Below are positions 26,466 to 35,464 of a DNA stretch of 64,000 bases, piece by piece. The stretch covers positions 372,001 to 436,000 of the forward strand of contig NZ_VCDK01000003.1 in assembly GCF_007995215.1 (NCBI RefSeq), given 5' to 3'. The notes under the pieces were generated by a model that ran no database searches, was not told where the DNA came from, and was given only the letters and a program-made list of their open reading frames with translations. Source of the stretch: Shimia ponticola (GTDB lineage Bacteria > Pseudomonadota > Alphaproteobacteria > Rhodobacterales > Rhodobacteraceae). The position numbers were made by a program, and so were the translations under genes. Position 1 is the stretch's first letter. Every line of letters begins with the position of its first letter.

Positions 26466-28538
26466 TTAGCCGTCGAAGCGGTTTCCATTGATGGCTGCGT
26501 GCTTCAGCGTTTGTGACGGCGTCCAGAACGCGTCCTCCTTCGCCAACGCCTCTAGATCACGCTGAACCGACAACAATCCTGACAACTCGGCCGCTTTCAA
26601 GGGCCCACCCTTATGCCGCGGGAATCCAAAGCCCAAGGCCATGACCACATCAATGTCGCCAGCCGACCGGGCGATCCCCTCGCCCAATAGCTTTGACCCT
26701 TCATTGGCCATGGCAATCAGACAACGTCGTTGGATGATTTCAGCCGAGTAGGATTGTGTCGTAATCCCCTTGGCCACGCGTTCTTTTTCAATCAATGCCA
26801 AAACTTCTCGATCACGCTCTGCTTTGCCGCTGTCAGCGTTGTAGCGGTAGTACCCGGCACCGGCCTTTCGCCCAAAACGCCCTGCCTCACACAGAAGATC
26901 ACCGATGCGCACATAGCGGGCTTCCGGATCACGCTGAGTGGCCAGCCGTTTGCGCCGCGCCCAGGAGATATCCAAACCGGCAAGGTCAAGCACCTGATAG
27001 GGCCCAAGCCGAAAGCCATAGGCCCGCATTGCAGCATCAATGTCATAGGGACTTGCGCCATCCTCCAAAAGGTAGTCAGCAGCCGTGCGATAGGCTGTCA
27101 GCACTCGGTTGCCGATAAAGCCGTCGCAAACCCCAGCCCTGACAGGCACTTTCCCGATTGATTTTGCAAAGGCAAAGGCCGTTGCCTCGACTTCCGGCGC
27201 CGTTTCTTTGCCGACAACGACTTCACACAGTTTCATGACCTCGGCTGGCGAAAAGAAATGCAGGCCCACAACCTGCCCCGGACGACCAGACGCCTGCGCA
27301 AGCATGTCGACATTGAGGTAAGAGGTATTCGTGGCAAGGATTGTCTTGGGCGATGTGGCCGCGCCAAGCTTGGCAAAGACATCTTTTTTGAGAGCCTCAT
27401 CTTCCGCGATGGCCTCAATGACCAATTGTGCGGTTGCGACCATACCAAATTGCGTCGTGACGATACTATGCTTGCTCAGCCCATCCAGCATCGATTGCGG
27501 TAGTTTTTTCCGCGAAACTGACCGCTCAACAACCGAGCGTAGGCGCGCTTCGGTCTTGGCGGCGGTGTCTGCGTTTTGTTCGATGATCGTGACGGCCTTG
27601 CCTCTGGCTAGGCAGGCCACGGCAATCCCTACCCCCATCAAACCGCCGCCGAGCACCGCAACACGCTTCAAGTCTGTTGGGGCAGGCAATCCAGAACGCG
27701 GCTTGGCGGCCAGCCGTTCAGCGAGAAACAGATGACGCAAGGCCGCCGCCTCTGGTGTATCCCGCAACTCCAGAAATGCGTCGCGTTCCAGCGCAAGACC
27801 CGCGTCAAAGGGAAGAAGCGGCGCAGCCTCAAGACAATCAATCGCCCTGCCCGCTGCCATTGTTGGCGCATCGGCGTGCACGCGCCGTGCCTCTTCAATC
27901 GCCTTTTGATAGCCTACCCCGTCAGAGAACTGTTCACGTCGGTTCCGCGTTGGTCGCGGCGGCTTTCCGGCAAGATCACGCGCGAGGGCGCAAGCATCTG
28001 CTATGAGGTCACCTTCGCTTATGGCATCGATCAAGCCCCGCTCTCGTGCCACCGAAGCCGGGACGGGTTTGCCCGTCAACACCACGCTCAAGGCCGTGGA
28101 GACATCCGTCAGCCTTGGCAGGCGCTGGGTTCCCCCGGCGCCCGGCAAAAGGCCAAGACCGATTTCAGGCAGCCCAACCTTGGACTGCGCGGTCGCGATA
28201 CGCGCGTGCGACGCAAGACCCAGTTCAAACCCGCCGCCCAGTGCCATGCCATGCAGCGCGGCAACCACCGGTTTGGACGACGCCTCAATCGCGTTGCAGA
28301 CATCCGGAAGATGTGGCTCGACCGGAGGCTTCCCAAATTCACGGATATCGGCCCCTGCCGGAAAGGTGCGCCCGGCAGCCGTCAACACAATCGCTGAAAC
28401 GCTGTCATCGGCCTGCGCCCGATCCAAAGCGCTGTTCAAACCCAACCTCACCTCAGCGCTCAAAGCATTTACCGGTGGGTTATCAATGCTTAGAACGGCC
28501 ACCCCCTCGGTGACCTCATATCGGATAATGTCGCCCAT
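26466..28538 (-). CDS. Fused enoyl-CoA hydratase / 3-hydroxyacyl-CoA dehydrogenase
   Basis: The 690-residue bifunctional enzyme has an N-terminal crotonase domain (about 1-190, with GMALGGGFELGLASHARIA and GLLPGAGGTQRLPRL). The NAD-binding dehydrogenase domain starts near residue 290 (VAVLGGGLMGVGIAVA). The C-terminal domain contains GLHFFSPAEVMKLCEVV and DGFIGNRV. It performs two steps of fatty acid beta-oxidation. No thiolase or acyl-CoA dehydrogenase gene is adjacent, so its partners are elsewhere. It is FadB/FadJ-like but shorter than E. coli FadB. Confidence 0.92.
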   Translation of the reverse strand: MGDIIRYEVTEGVAVLSIDNPPVNALSAEVRLGLNSALDRAQADDSVSAIVLTAAGRTFPAGADIREFGKPPVEPHLPDVCNAIEASSKPVVAALHGMALGGGFELGLASHARIATAQSKVGLPEIGLGLLPGAGGTQRLPRLTDVSTALSVVLTGKPVPASVARERGLIDAISEGDLIADACALARDLAGKPPRPTRNRREQFSDGVGYQKAIEEARRVHADAPTMAAGRAIDCLEAAPLLPFDAGLALERDAFLELRDTPEAAALRHLFLAERLAAKPRSGLPAPTDLKRVAVLGGGLMGVGIAVACLARGKAVTIIEQNADTAAKTEARLRSVVERSVSRKKLPQSMLDGLSKHSIVTTQFGMVATAQLVIEAIAEDEALKKDVFAKLGAATSPKTILATNTSYLNVDMLAQASGRPGQVVGLHFFSPAEVMKLCEVVVGKETAPEVEATAFAFAKSIGKVPVRAGVCDGFIGNRVLTAYRTAADYLLEDGASPYDIDAAMRAYGFRLGPYQVLDLAGLDISWARRKRLATQRDPEARYVRIGDLLCEAGRFGRKAGAGYYRYNADSGKAERDREVLALIEKERVAKGITTQSYSAEIIQRRCLIAMANEGSKLLGEGIARSAGDIDVVMALGFGFPRHKGGPLKAAELSGLLSVQRDLEALAKEDAFWTPSQTLKHAAINGNRFDG

Positions 28539-28652
28539 TTTTTGGGTCCTGCTCGTTTTGTTTGGCCAATAGTGCCAGCTTTCGCGCGCAACTCAAGCCT
28601 TTCGACCGCCTAACGGCTGGACCGGCGATGCCGTGCGCCTTAGACAGCGGCC

Positions 28653-29075
28653 ATGGATATCCGTCAGATCACACCCGAATACGCCGTCGCCCCGCAAATT
28701 GAACCCGCCGATCTGCCTGCAATCGCTGCAGCGGGTTTCACAACCATCATTTGCAACAGACCCGATCACGAAATTCCGGTCGAATTGTCGGCTGAGGTCA
28801 TGAAGACCGCGACAGAGGCCGCTGGGCTCACATTCGTCCTGAACCCTGTTGTGCACACAGGGTTGACGATGGAGATTGTGGAACTTCAGCGCGACACGCT
28901 GGCCAATGCCAGCGGACCGGTGCTTGCATATTGCGCGTCAGGCAATCGCTCGACCATCGTATGGGGTTTGGGTCAGGCCGGGACCTTGCCAACGGACGAA
29001 ATCATCAGCCGCGCATCTGACGCAGGTTACAATCTGCACGGTTTGCGTGGACAACTGGACGCCATGGCGGGTTAA
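28653..29075 (+). CDS. DUF442 / TIGR01244 family protein
   Basis: The 140-residue protein has the phosphatase- or rhodanese-like active-site loop YCASGNRST (Cys followed by four residues and Arg) and the family segments ITPEYAVAPQI and ICNRPDHEIP. Relatives are the N-terminal part of Blh sulfur dioxygenases and stand-alone proteins implicated in sulfide handling. Which substrate applies here is unknown. It is convergent with the sensor kinase gene. Confidence 0.85.
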   Translation: MDIRQITPEYAVAPQIEPADLPAIAAAGFTTIICNRPDHEIPVELSAEVMKTATEAAGLTFVLNPVVHTGLTMEIVELQRDTLANASGPVLAYCASGNRSTIVWGLGQAGTLPTDEIISRASDAGYNLHGLRGQLDAMAG

Positions 29076-29084
29076 CCCGCCAGA

Positions 29085-31766
29085 TCACTCAGCCGCCAAC
29101 GCCACGCGCGATGGGAGCGACACACGGAACGCGCCACCGCCCTGGCCCGGCAAATAGGCAATTTCGCCACCGAGGTTCAGCACGATTTCCCGGCAAATGG
29201 CGAGCCCTAGGCCAGCCCCCCCGGCGCGCGCGCCATCCGACAAACGTGAGAATTTTTCAAAGATGACCTCGCTATCTGCGGGTGAAATCCCTTTGCCGTT
29301 GTCGACGAAGTCGACTTGAAGCACGTCACCCACGGAACGCACCGATATCTTTAATTCGGGTTTGTCCGCGTCGCAGTATTTCTCTGCATTTTTGATCAGA
29401 TTGATAAACACCTGCGCCAACCGATCCTGATCGGTTTCAATCACGCGCACCTCGCGCGCGGGATTGCGCTTGATCGTCAGACGGCCTGTCAGCGCGGCAG
29501 CAGAAATCGACCGATCAATCAGCGCACCCAAGTCACCCGCTGAAATGTCCAAGGCGACCGTGCCGTTTTCCAGCACCGACAGATCAAGCAGATCATCCAG
29601 CAGTCGTGTCAGGCGAATGGTCTCGCGGAATATGATGTCGGCGTACCGTTTGGTATCGTCATGCTCCAAAGACGGGTCCTGCAAGATTTCAGCAAATGCG
29701 CGGATCGAGGTCATCGGCGTGCGCAGTTCATGGCTGATTTGGCTCAGGAAGGTGTCTTTTTGTTCAGACAAAGCCGTGAGCTTTTCATTCGCCTCCCGCA
29801 GCTTGCGCGCCGTGCGGGCAAGCTCATCTGACTTCGCCTCCAACTGATTGGAGTATTCCATCATCTGCTGGGTCTCATCGGCCACGGCCATCAAGTCTTC
29901 GACCGAGACTGACGCACGTCCCACGATTTGCCCCACCATCGCATGGGCGGTCGCCGCCCCCACGGACCCCGCAAGTTCACGTTCCAGCTTTTCTAGGAAC
30001 TCCGGCGTTGGATCGGGAAGATAGCCGACCTTGCCTTGCTTATTGGCCGCATCTGCAAAAAGGCGCTGTGCGTCTCGTCCACCAATGATCCGCTGCGCCA
30101 TGATCAGCAAATCCTCGGATTCAACACGGCTTGCCTGCCAGCCTTTGGTTTCGCGTGACAGGTGGAAGACATTTATGAATTGTGCGCCCTGCAGCCGCTC
30201 CAAGGCATTGGGGAAAGTGAAGAGTGACACACCCACAAAGGTCACTGTGTTCAAGAGCATGGACCACAAGACAGCATGCACAACCGGATCCAAGCCTTCG
30301 ATCCCAAAAAGCGCTTGCGGCCTGAGCCACCCGACCCCCCACGGACCTTCTGCCAAGAGTTGCTCTGACAGAATGGCCCCAGCGCCAAATGACGGCAAAA
30401 ACAATGAATAAGCCCAGATCGCAGCGCCCAAGAGCAGACCGACGGCTGCACCCCTGCCATTCGCACCGCGCCAAAAGATACCCCCCAGCATCGCCGGCAA
30501 AAACTGTGCAACGCCCACAAACGAAATCAAACCGATGGCGGCCAACGCCGCGCCGCCGCCGGACATGACGTAATACATGTAGCCAAGCGCCAAGACAGCC
30601 GCGATCGACGCCCGTCGCGAGACGATCAAGACAGACCGCACATCGCCGGACACGCTGACATCCTTGGGCTGCAACCGGAGCCAGATGGGCATGACAATGT
30701 GGTTCGATACCATTGTCGCCAAGGCAATGGACGCCACGATCACCATTGAGGTCGCCGACGAGAACCCCCCAAGGAATGACAGCATCGCCAAGCCCTCTTG
30801 CCCCATCGACAAAGGCAATGTCAGCACAAACAGGTCTGGGTTCGCGCCTGCAGGCAAAACCTCGAGCCCGATCACGGCGATCGGCAGGACAAAAAGGCTC
30901 ATCGCCAGCAAATATGCGGGGAAGGCCCAACTGGCGGTCGACAGGTGACGCTCATCTGCGTTCTCGACGACCAAAACCTGAAACATACGAGGCAAACACA
31001 GGAACGCGGCGGCAGACAGGAAGGTCAGGCCGATCCAACGCCCATTCGTGACCTGCCACTGGGCAATCGGCGACGCATCGATGCGTTCCATGACGCCGCC
31101 AACGCCGCCCGCAATCCCCCAAACAACAAAGACGCCCACGGCAATCAGGGCAAAGAGTTTCACAACTGCTTCCACAGCGATGGCCATGACCACGCCGTGG
31201 TGACGTTCGTTGGAGTCGATCTTGCGCGTGCCGAAAATGATCGTGAACGCAGCCAAACCGCCAGCCACCCAAAGCGCGGTCGCGTTCAAAGATGGCGGCG
31301 TCCACGCTTCGCTCGACTGGGCTGCAAATACTGAGAATGACAACGTGACCGACTGCAATTGCAACGCGATGTAAGGTGTGGTGCCGACGACAGCCAAAAG
31401 TGTCACGATCACGCCCAAGACTGTAGATTTACCAAACCGCGAAGAAATCAGGTCAGCGACAGAGGTGATCCGCTGCGATTGCCCGATCCGCACCAGTTTC
31501 CGCAAAAGCAGCCACCACCCGATCATGATCGCCGTCGGACCAAGATAGATCGTCAGAAACTCAAGCCCGGACCGTGCCGCATAGCCGACCGCCCCGTAAA
31601 ACGTCCAAGCGGTGCAATAGACTGACAGCGAGAGCGTGTAGATGTAAGGCGAACGTAGCCAACCGTCTTTGCCCGCGGCTGCCCGTCGCTCTGCCCAGAA
31701 CGCCACCAGAAACAGGATGGCCACATATCCCAAGCAGACAGCAACGAGGAAATTGAAGGGGACCAC
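29085..31766 (-). CDS. Sensor histidine kinase with sodium/solute symporter domain
   Basis: The 893-residue protein has an SSS-family transporter-like N-terminus of about 12-13 helices (residues 1-520, with YSLFLPSFGAGAI near its end), a linker and coiled coil (about 625-670), and a histidine kinase core. His679 is in SHELRTPM, the N-box is NLIKNAEKY, and G-boxes are DNGKGI and GAGLGLAI. CbrA and CrbS have the same architecture and respond to nutrient or acetate flux. A GTG start at 31766 follows GAGGA by seven bases. The genes upstream encode a small membrane protein and a receiver protein. Confidence 0.93.
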   Translation of the reverse strand: MVPFNFLVAVCLGYVAILFLVAFWAERRAAAGKDGWLRSPYIYTLSLSVYCTAWTFYGAVGYAARSGLEFLTIYLGPTAIMIGWWLLLRKLVRIGQSQRITSVADLISSRFGKSTVLGVIVTLLAVVGTTPYIALQLQSVTLSFSVFAAQSSEAWTPPSLNATALWVAGGLAAFTIIFGTRKIDSNERHHGVVMAIAVEAVVKLFALIAVGVFVVWGIAGGVGGVMERIDASPIAQWQVTNGRWIGLTFLSAAAFLCLPRMFQVLVVENADERHLSTASWAFPAYLLAMSLFVLPIAVIGLEVLPAGANPDLFVLTLPLSMGQEGLAMLSFLGGFSSATSMVIVASIALATMVSNHIVMPIWLRLQPKDVSVSGDVRSVLIVSRRASIAAVLALGYMYYVMSGGGAALAAIGLISFVGVAQFLPAMLGGIFWRGANGRGAAVGLLLGAAIWAYSLFLPSFGAGAILSEQLLAEGPWGVGWLRPQALFGIEGLDPVVHAVLWSMLLNTVTFVGVSLFTFPNALERLQGAQFINVFHLSRETKGWQASRVESEDLLIMAQRIIGGRDAQRLFADAANKQGKVGYLPDPTPEFLEKLERELAGSVGAATAHAMVGQIVGRASVSVEDLMAVADETQQMMEYSNQLEAKSDELARTARKLREANEKLTALSEQKDTFLSQISHELRTPMTSIRAFAEILQDPSLEHDDTKRYADIIFRETIRLTRLLDDLLDLSVLENGTVALDISAGDLGALIDRSISAAALTGRLTIKRNPAREVRVIETDQDRLAQVFINLIKNAEKYCDADKPELKISVRSVGDVLQVDFVDNGKGISPADSEVIFEKFSRLSDGARAGGAGLGLAICREIVLNLGGEIAYLPGQGGGAFRVSLPSRVALAAE

Positions 31767-31769
31767 TGC

Positions 31770-32033
31770 CTAGTCCTCGTCTTCGATCCGGGCCAAAAAC
31801 GGCGCGAGCATGGCCGCCGCAATGATGACGCCAGCCCAAACACAAAACACATAAACGGCAGCATTTGAGGTTTTAGCAGGGTCGGCCTCGCCCCCCTGAT
31901 CCACCCCCCATAGCATTGGTATCATCATCAATATGCCGCCCAGGACGGGCAATATGCGTGCCGCGTCGGCAAGCCGCCTGCGCCGAAAACCATCCTGCGG
32001 AAGAAAAAAGGATATCTTGGGTCGCTCTGCCAT
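31770..32033 (-). CDS. Small membrane protein next to the SSS kinase
   Basis: The 87-residue protein has two hydrophobic helices (about 25-45 and 58-80) and a charged N-terminus. It lies between the response regulator (12 bases) and the sensor kinase (3 bases), so the three are almost certainly one transcript. It may be an accessory subunit of the symporter-like sensor, but no family is recognised. Confidence 0.6.
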   Translation of the reverse strand: MAERPKISFFLPQDGFRRRRLADAARILPVLGGILMMIPMLWGVDQGGEADPAKTSNAAVYVFCVWAGVIIAAAMLAPFLARIEDED

Positions 32034-32045
32034 GGCGCCCTTGGC

Positions 32046-32414
32046 CTAGTCGCCCGCCAACGCGCGCACGCGCTCAAGCACGTCCGAATTGGAAAACGGC
32101 TTGGTCATGTAGTCGCTCACGCCTGCCTCTTCTGCACGTTCGCGGTCCTTGGTCTGACCTCGGGCCGTCAGCATAAGAACGGGAAGATTGCGCGTGTCAT
32201 CCTGCCCCCGAAGATCACGCAGGATCTCAAAGCCAGAGCGGTTCGGCAGCATGGCATCAAGGATAATGACGTCAGGCATACGATGCGCCACGGCCGCCAT
32301 CGCGGTCGCGCCATCAGAATGCGTGTCCACATGCCATCCGTCACGGGACAGGATAAACCGCACCGCTTCGATGATATTGGGTTCATCCTCGATCAGAAGG
32401 ACGCGTTTGCCCAT
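32046..32414 (-). CDS. Single-domain response regulator
   Basis: The 122-residue protein is a CheY-like receiver only. The acidic pocket is Glu9-Asp10, the phospho-acceptor is Asp53 in IILDAML, and the conserved Lys105 is in YMTKPF. There is no output domain. It probably receives phosphate from the downstream SSS-type kinase. Signalling onward must be by protein interaction or phosphotransfer, unlike the LuxR-type partners CrbR/ErdR. Confidence 0.9.
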   Translation of the reverse strand: MGKRVLLIEDEPNIIEAVRFILSRDGWHVDTHSDGATAMAAVAHRMPDVIILDAMLPNRSGFEILRDLRGQDDTRNLPVLMLTARGQTKDRERAEEAGVSDYMTKPFSNSDVLERVRALAGD

Positions 32415-32483
32415 CCGTCGATCCCCTCCCTAGCTGTTTAGCCTTTTTATTAATCAGACTATGCGGCTGTTTTCACAGCAGAG

Positions 32484-33779
32484 TCAAAACCCATCTGCAA
32501 GGATCGACGGCTCCCTACGGGCCGGACATGCCTCTTTTGGACACACCCTGCACGACATACCAACGTCTAATGCGTCAGAGCCCGGGTCCTCGACTGGTAC
32601 GAGCAGCATCGTTGATCTCAAAATTGGATCTTGCCCATAGGCTGTTGCAGCGTCCGGGGCCGCCACGGCGTATCCGCGAAGCGTCTCTCCCTTTGCCCCA
32701 AGACTGCGCAATGCTGCCGCGATAGGCATATGCGGGCGCGACAAAGCTCCGAACAATGGCCACAGCGCACAGGCATCGCCGTAACGAGGCAAAGGAAACC
32801 CTTCGAGAGACCGGCGCAACGTCAGTGTCCCCGAAGCATCGCACTCAACAAGCCCGACTTTGCGTCCATGGAGCGGGATCTGGGCCAAGCGCCGCAACAC
32901 GGTTTGCATCGGCACGCCAAGCGCATGCGTCAGCCTCAGAGGATCGAGCCCTTCTTGCCGCACCATCGCCAGGAGCGTGTCCGTTGGCACCCGTGCGGCC
33001 TCGTCCCGTAGACGCGCAGCATAGCGATCCAACAAGGCTTTGCCTTGGGCCGTTCCCTCAAACCCGGTTGGCTCGCCGCCCGCCTCGACATTCGGAAGGT
33101 AGAATTCACGCGCTCCAAGATAGCTCTCTAATTCCTCAAGCGGTGTGCTGTTGGAACTTGGCCCGGACTGCGGAGCGTCGAGATAGGTCACCAAAGCCTG
33201 CGAAGCATCGCCCAGACGGACTGCGTCTTCCATGATGTTCTTATGAAATCGGTCCTGCCAAATCGCCTCAACCGGGTCCGGCCCCGTCAGGATTGAGGCA
33301 GATGACCGGATCGAGGTGACCATCGACAGCATCTCATGCAGAGACGCCGAAAGAAACGGATCATGGGCCAAGCGGTCCGACAGCGCCGAAACGGTGTTTT
33401 CGAGGGCTTCTATCTTGCGGCCCTGCTCTGCGATGACGCCTGCCCAAGCTGGATAGCGTCCGGCAAATTCCTCGGTCGTTTCCAGCTCTGGCGCAGCCTG
33501 CGCGGCCATGGCGGCAGCGCGCAGGTCATTCAACAGACTGACCTCTGCGCCATCCGCCAGAAGCGCGGCATCGGTCTCCAACGCGCCAGCAATATCCAGC
33601 AACAATTTACCCGCGATTCTGCGCCGATTATGTTCGATCAGGTTGAGGTAGGACGACGAAATGCCCACCTCACGTGCCAGCGCAGACTGCTTTTTGCCCA
33701 TGGCAATGCGGCGTTCCCGAATGCGTGTCCCGGCCAAAGAGCGTGTACCACCGGGTACGGAAGTTGAAAAACTGTTCAT
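32484..33779 (-). CDS. XRE-family regulator of the short-chain fatty acid type (ScfR/DUF2083)
   Basis: The 431-residue protein has an N-terminal helix-turn-helix (about 18-75, LAREVGISSSYLNLIEHNRRRI spans the recognition region) and a long C-terminal part ending with the family signature CRVCPKEACPARREPSI. Members such as PccR and RamB control propionate, acetate or glyoxylate metabolism and sense acyl-CoA. It is divergent from the ABC transporter and acs genes, which are the natural targets. Target and ligand are inferred. Confidence 0.85.
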   Translation of the reverse strand: MNSFSTSVPGGTRSLAGTRIRERRIAMGKKQSALAREVGISSSYLNLIEHNRRRIAGKLLLDIAGALETDAALLADGAEVSLLNDLRAAAMAAQAAPELETTEEFAGRYPAWAGVIAEQGRKIEALENTVSALSDRLAHDPFLSASLHEMLSMVTSIRSSASILTGPDPVEAIWQDRFHKNIMEDAVRLGDASQALVTYLDAPQSGPSSNSTPLEELESYLGAREFYLPNVEAGGEPTGFEGTAQGKALLDRYAARLRDEAARVPTDTLLAMVRQEGLDPLRLTHALGVPMQTVLRRLAQIPLHGRKVGLVECDASGTLTLRRSLEGFPLPRYGDACALWPLFGALSRPHMPIAAALRSLGAKGETLRGYAVAAPDAATAYGQDPILRSTMLLVPVEDPGSDALDVGMSCRVCPKEACPARREPSILADGF

Positions 33780-33996
33780 TTTCAGCGCGTTTCTGCAGTG
33801 CGTCGAAAATTAGTTTACACACCAGACGAGACTTGTGAAGATTTTTTCACAGAAAAATGCTGTGTTCATAGGCACTTGTTGCCTTGTTTTCCGGATTCAA
33901 GTCATCTTTTGGGCACACTGTAAAAAAGTGTGCGGTCTGCCGCGCCGGGAAGAGGAGCCCGAACCAGCAGCCCTTCAATCCAAATGGGAGGATTAT
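33780..33996 (+). promoter_or_regulatory. Divergent promoter region with two inverted repeats
   Basis: This 217-base region separates the XRE regulator from the ABC transporter operon. It contains TGTGAA-n6-TTCACA at 33834-33851 and GCACAC-n9-GTGTGC at 33913-33933. Both are operator-like. The TTTGCAAA motif reported for PccR-type regulators is not present. GGGAGG before 33997 is the ribosome-binding site of the binding-protein gene. Confidence 0.5.
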
Positions 33997-35334
33997 ATGT
34001 CCAAACTCAACCTGACCCGTCGTGGTGCGCTCAAAGCAGGCGCAGCCGCTGGTGCGGGCCTTGCTCTGCCAACCTATCTGTCGGCAGCTGGCCACGCTGG
34101 CTTTACCAACGCTCCTGGCGACAGCAGCGTTACGCTGGGTTTCAACGTTCCACAGACTGGCCCTTACGCAGACGAAGGTGCAGACGAACTGCGCGCCTTT
34201 GAACTGGCGGTCGAGCACCTGAACGGTGGCGGCGACGGCGGCATGCTGAACACCTTCTCGTCCAAAGCTCTGGACGGCACCGGCATCCTGGGCCGCAAGG
34301 TCGAGTATGTGACCGGCGACACGCAAACCAAGCCTGACGCAGCACGCGCATCGGCCCGTTCGATGATCGAAAAAGACGGCGCCATCATGATCTCCGGCGG
34401 CTCATCCTCGGGTGTGGCTGTTGCTGTGCAAGCGCTCTGCCAAGAAGCTGGCGTTATCTTCATGGCTGGCCTGACGCACTCGAACGACACTACGGGTAAA
34501 GACAAGAAGGCGAACGGTTTCCGTCACTTCTTCAACTCGTACATGTCCGGTGCAGCACTCGCGCCGATCCTGGCCAACAACTACGGCACCGACCGTAAGG
34601 CCTATCACCTGACCGCGGACTACAACTGGGGCTACACGACCGAAGAAGCGGTCCGTACCTCGACCGAAGCCATGGGTTGGGAAACTGTTGCAGCGGTTAA
34701 GACGCCACTGGCACAGACCGACTTCTCGTCCTACATCGCTCCGGTTCTGAACTCGGGTGCGGACGTTCTGGTTCTGAACCACTACGGCGGCAACATGGTC
34801 AACTCGCTGACCAACGCAGTTCAGTTCGGCCTGCGCGCAGCAGAAGCCAACGGCAAGAACTTCGAAATCGTTGTTCCTCTGTACTCGCGTCTGATGGCGA
34901 AGGGTGCTGGTGAAAACGTGGCCGGCATCTTTGGTTCGACGAACTGGCACTGGTCGCTGCCAGACGAAGGTTCGCAAACCTTCACCCGTTCGTTCGGCAC
35001 CAAGTACGGCTTCCCACCGTCGCAGGCGGCACACACCTGCTACGTGCAGACGCTGCTGTATGCGGATGCGGTCAGCCGCGCCGGTTCGTTCAACCCATGC
35101 GCCGTTGCAGAAGCTCTGGAAGGCTTCGAATTCGACGGTCTGGGCAACGGCCCAACGCTTTACCGTGCCGAAGACCACCAGTGCTTCAAAGACGTGCTGG
35201 TCGTGAAGGGTAAAGAAAACCCAGACAACGAATTCGACCTTCTCGAAATCGTTGAAGTCACCCCTGCCGCACAGGTCACGTATGATGCGTCGATCTTCGG
35301 TGGTGACTTGGGTTCCTGTAACCCAGGCGCATAA
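33997..35334 (+). CDS. ABC transporter substrate-binding protein (LivK-type)
   Basis: The 445-residue periplasmic binding protein starts with a twin-arginine-like signal (LTRRGALKAGAAAGAG) and has a type I binding fold: VTLGFNVPQTGPYADEGADE, MISGGSSSGVAVA and AYHLTADYNWGYTTEEA. It captures the substrate for the LivHMGF-type transporter downstream. The family includes binders of branched-chain amino acids, urea and amides. The link to acs suggests a carboxylate or amide, which is inference. GGAGG lies just before the ATG at 33997; the longer frame upstream is rejected. Confidence 0.9.
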   Translation: MSKLNLTRRGALKAGAAAGAGLALPTYLSAAGHAGFTNAPGDSSVTLGFNVPQTGPYADEGADELRAFELAVEHLNGGGDGGMLNTFSSKALDGTGILGRKVEYVTGDTQTKPDAARASARSMIEKDGAIMISGGSSSGVAVAVQALCQEAGVIFMAGLTHSNDTTGKDKKANGFRHFFNSYMSGAALAPILANNYGTDRKAYHLTADYNWGYTTEEAVRTSTEAMGWETVAAVKTPLAQTDFSSYIAPVLNSGADVLVLNHYGGNMVNSLTNAVQFGLRAAEANGKNFEIVVPLYSRLMAKGAGENVAGIFGSTNWHWSLPDEGSQTFTRSFGTKYGFPPSQAAHTCYVQTLLYADAVSRAGSFNPCAVAEALEGFEFDGLGNGPTLYRAEDHQCFKDVLVVKGKENPDNEFDLLEIVEVTPAAQVTYDASIFGGDLGSCNPGA

Positions 35335-35344
35335 GCCTACCCGC

Positions 35345-35369
35345 GCCCTGCCCGCATGTCGGGCGGGGC
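35345..35369 (+). terminator. Stem-loop after the binding-protein gene
   Basis: A ten-pair stem, GCCCTGCCCG with CGGGCGGGGC and a CATGT loop, lies 11 bases past the stop. No T-run follows. Such hairpins after binding-protein genes stabilise the upstream mRNA and lower transporter expression relative to the binding protein. Confidence 0.6.
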
Positions 35370-35464
35370 GCACCCCATGTGTACTCTCCCAATAAGAACC
35401 CCGCGCCGCGCTAAGTTCCGTTAGCCCCGCGCGCGCCCAAAACCGCTGGACCCAGGGGGGCCAA

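Noticed and set aside
33780-33996. A PccR/RamB-type TTTGCAAA operator
   Set aside because: The motif was looked for in the divergent region and is not there.
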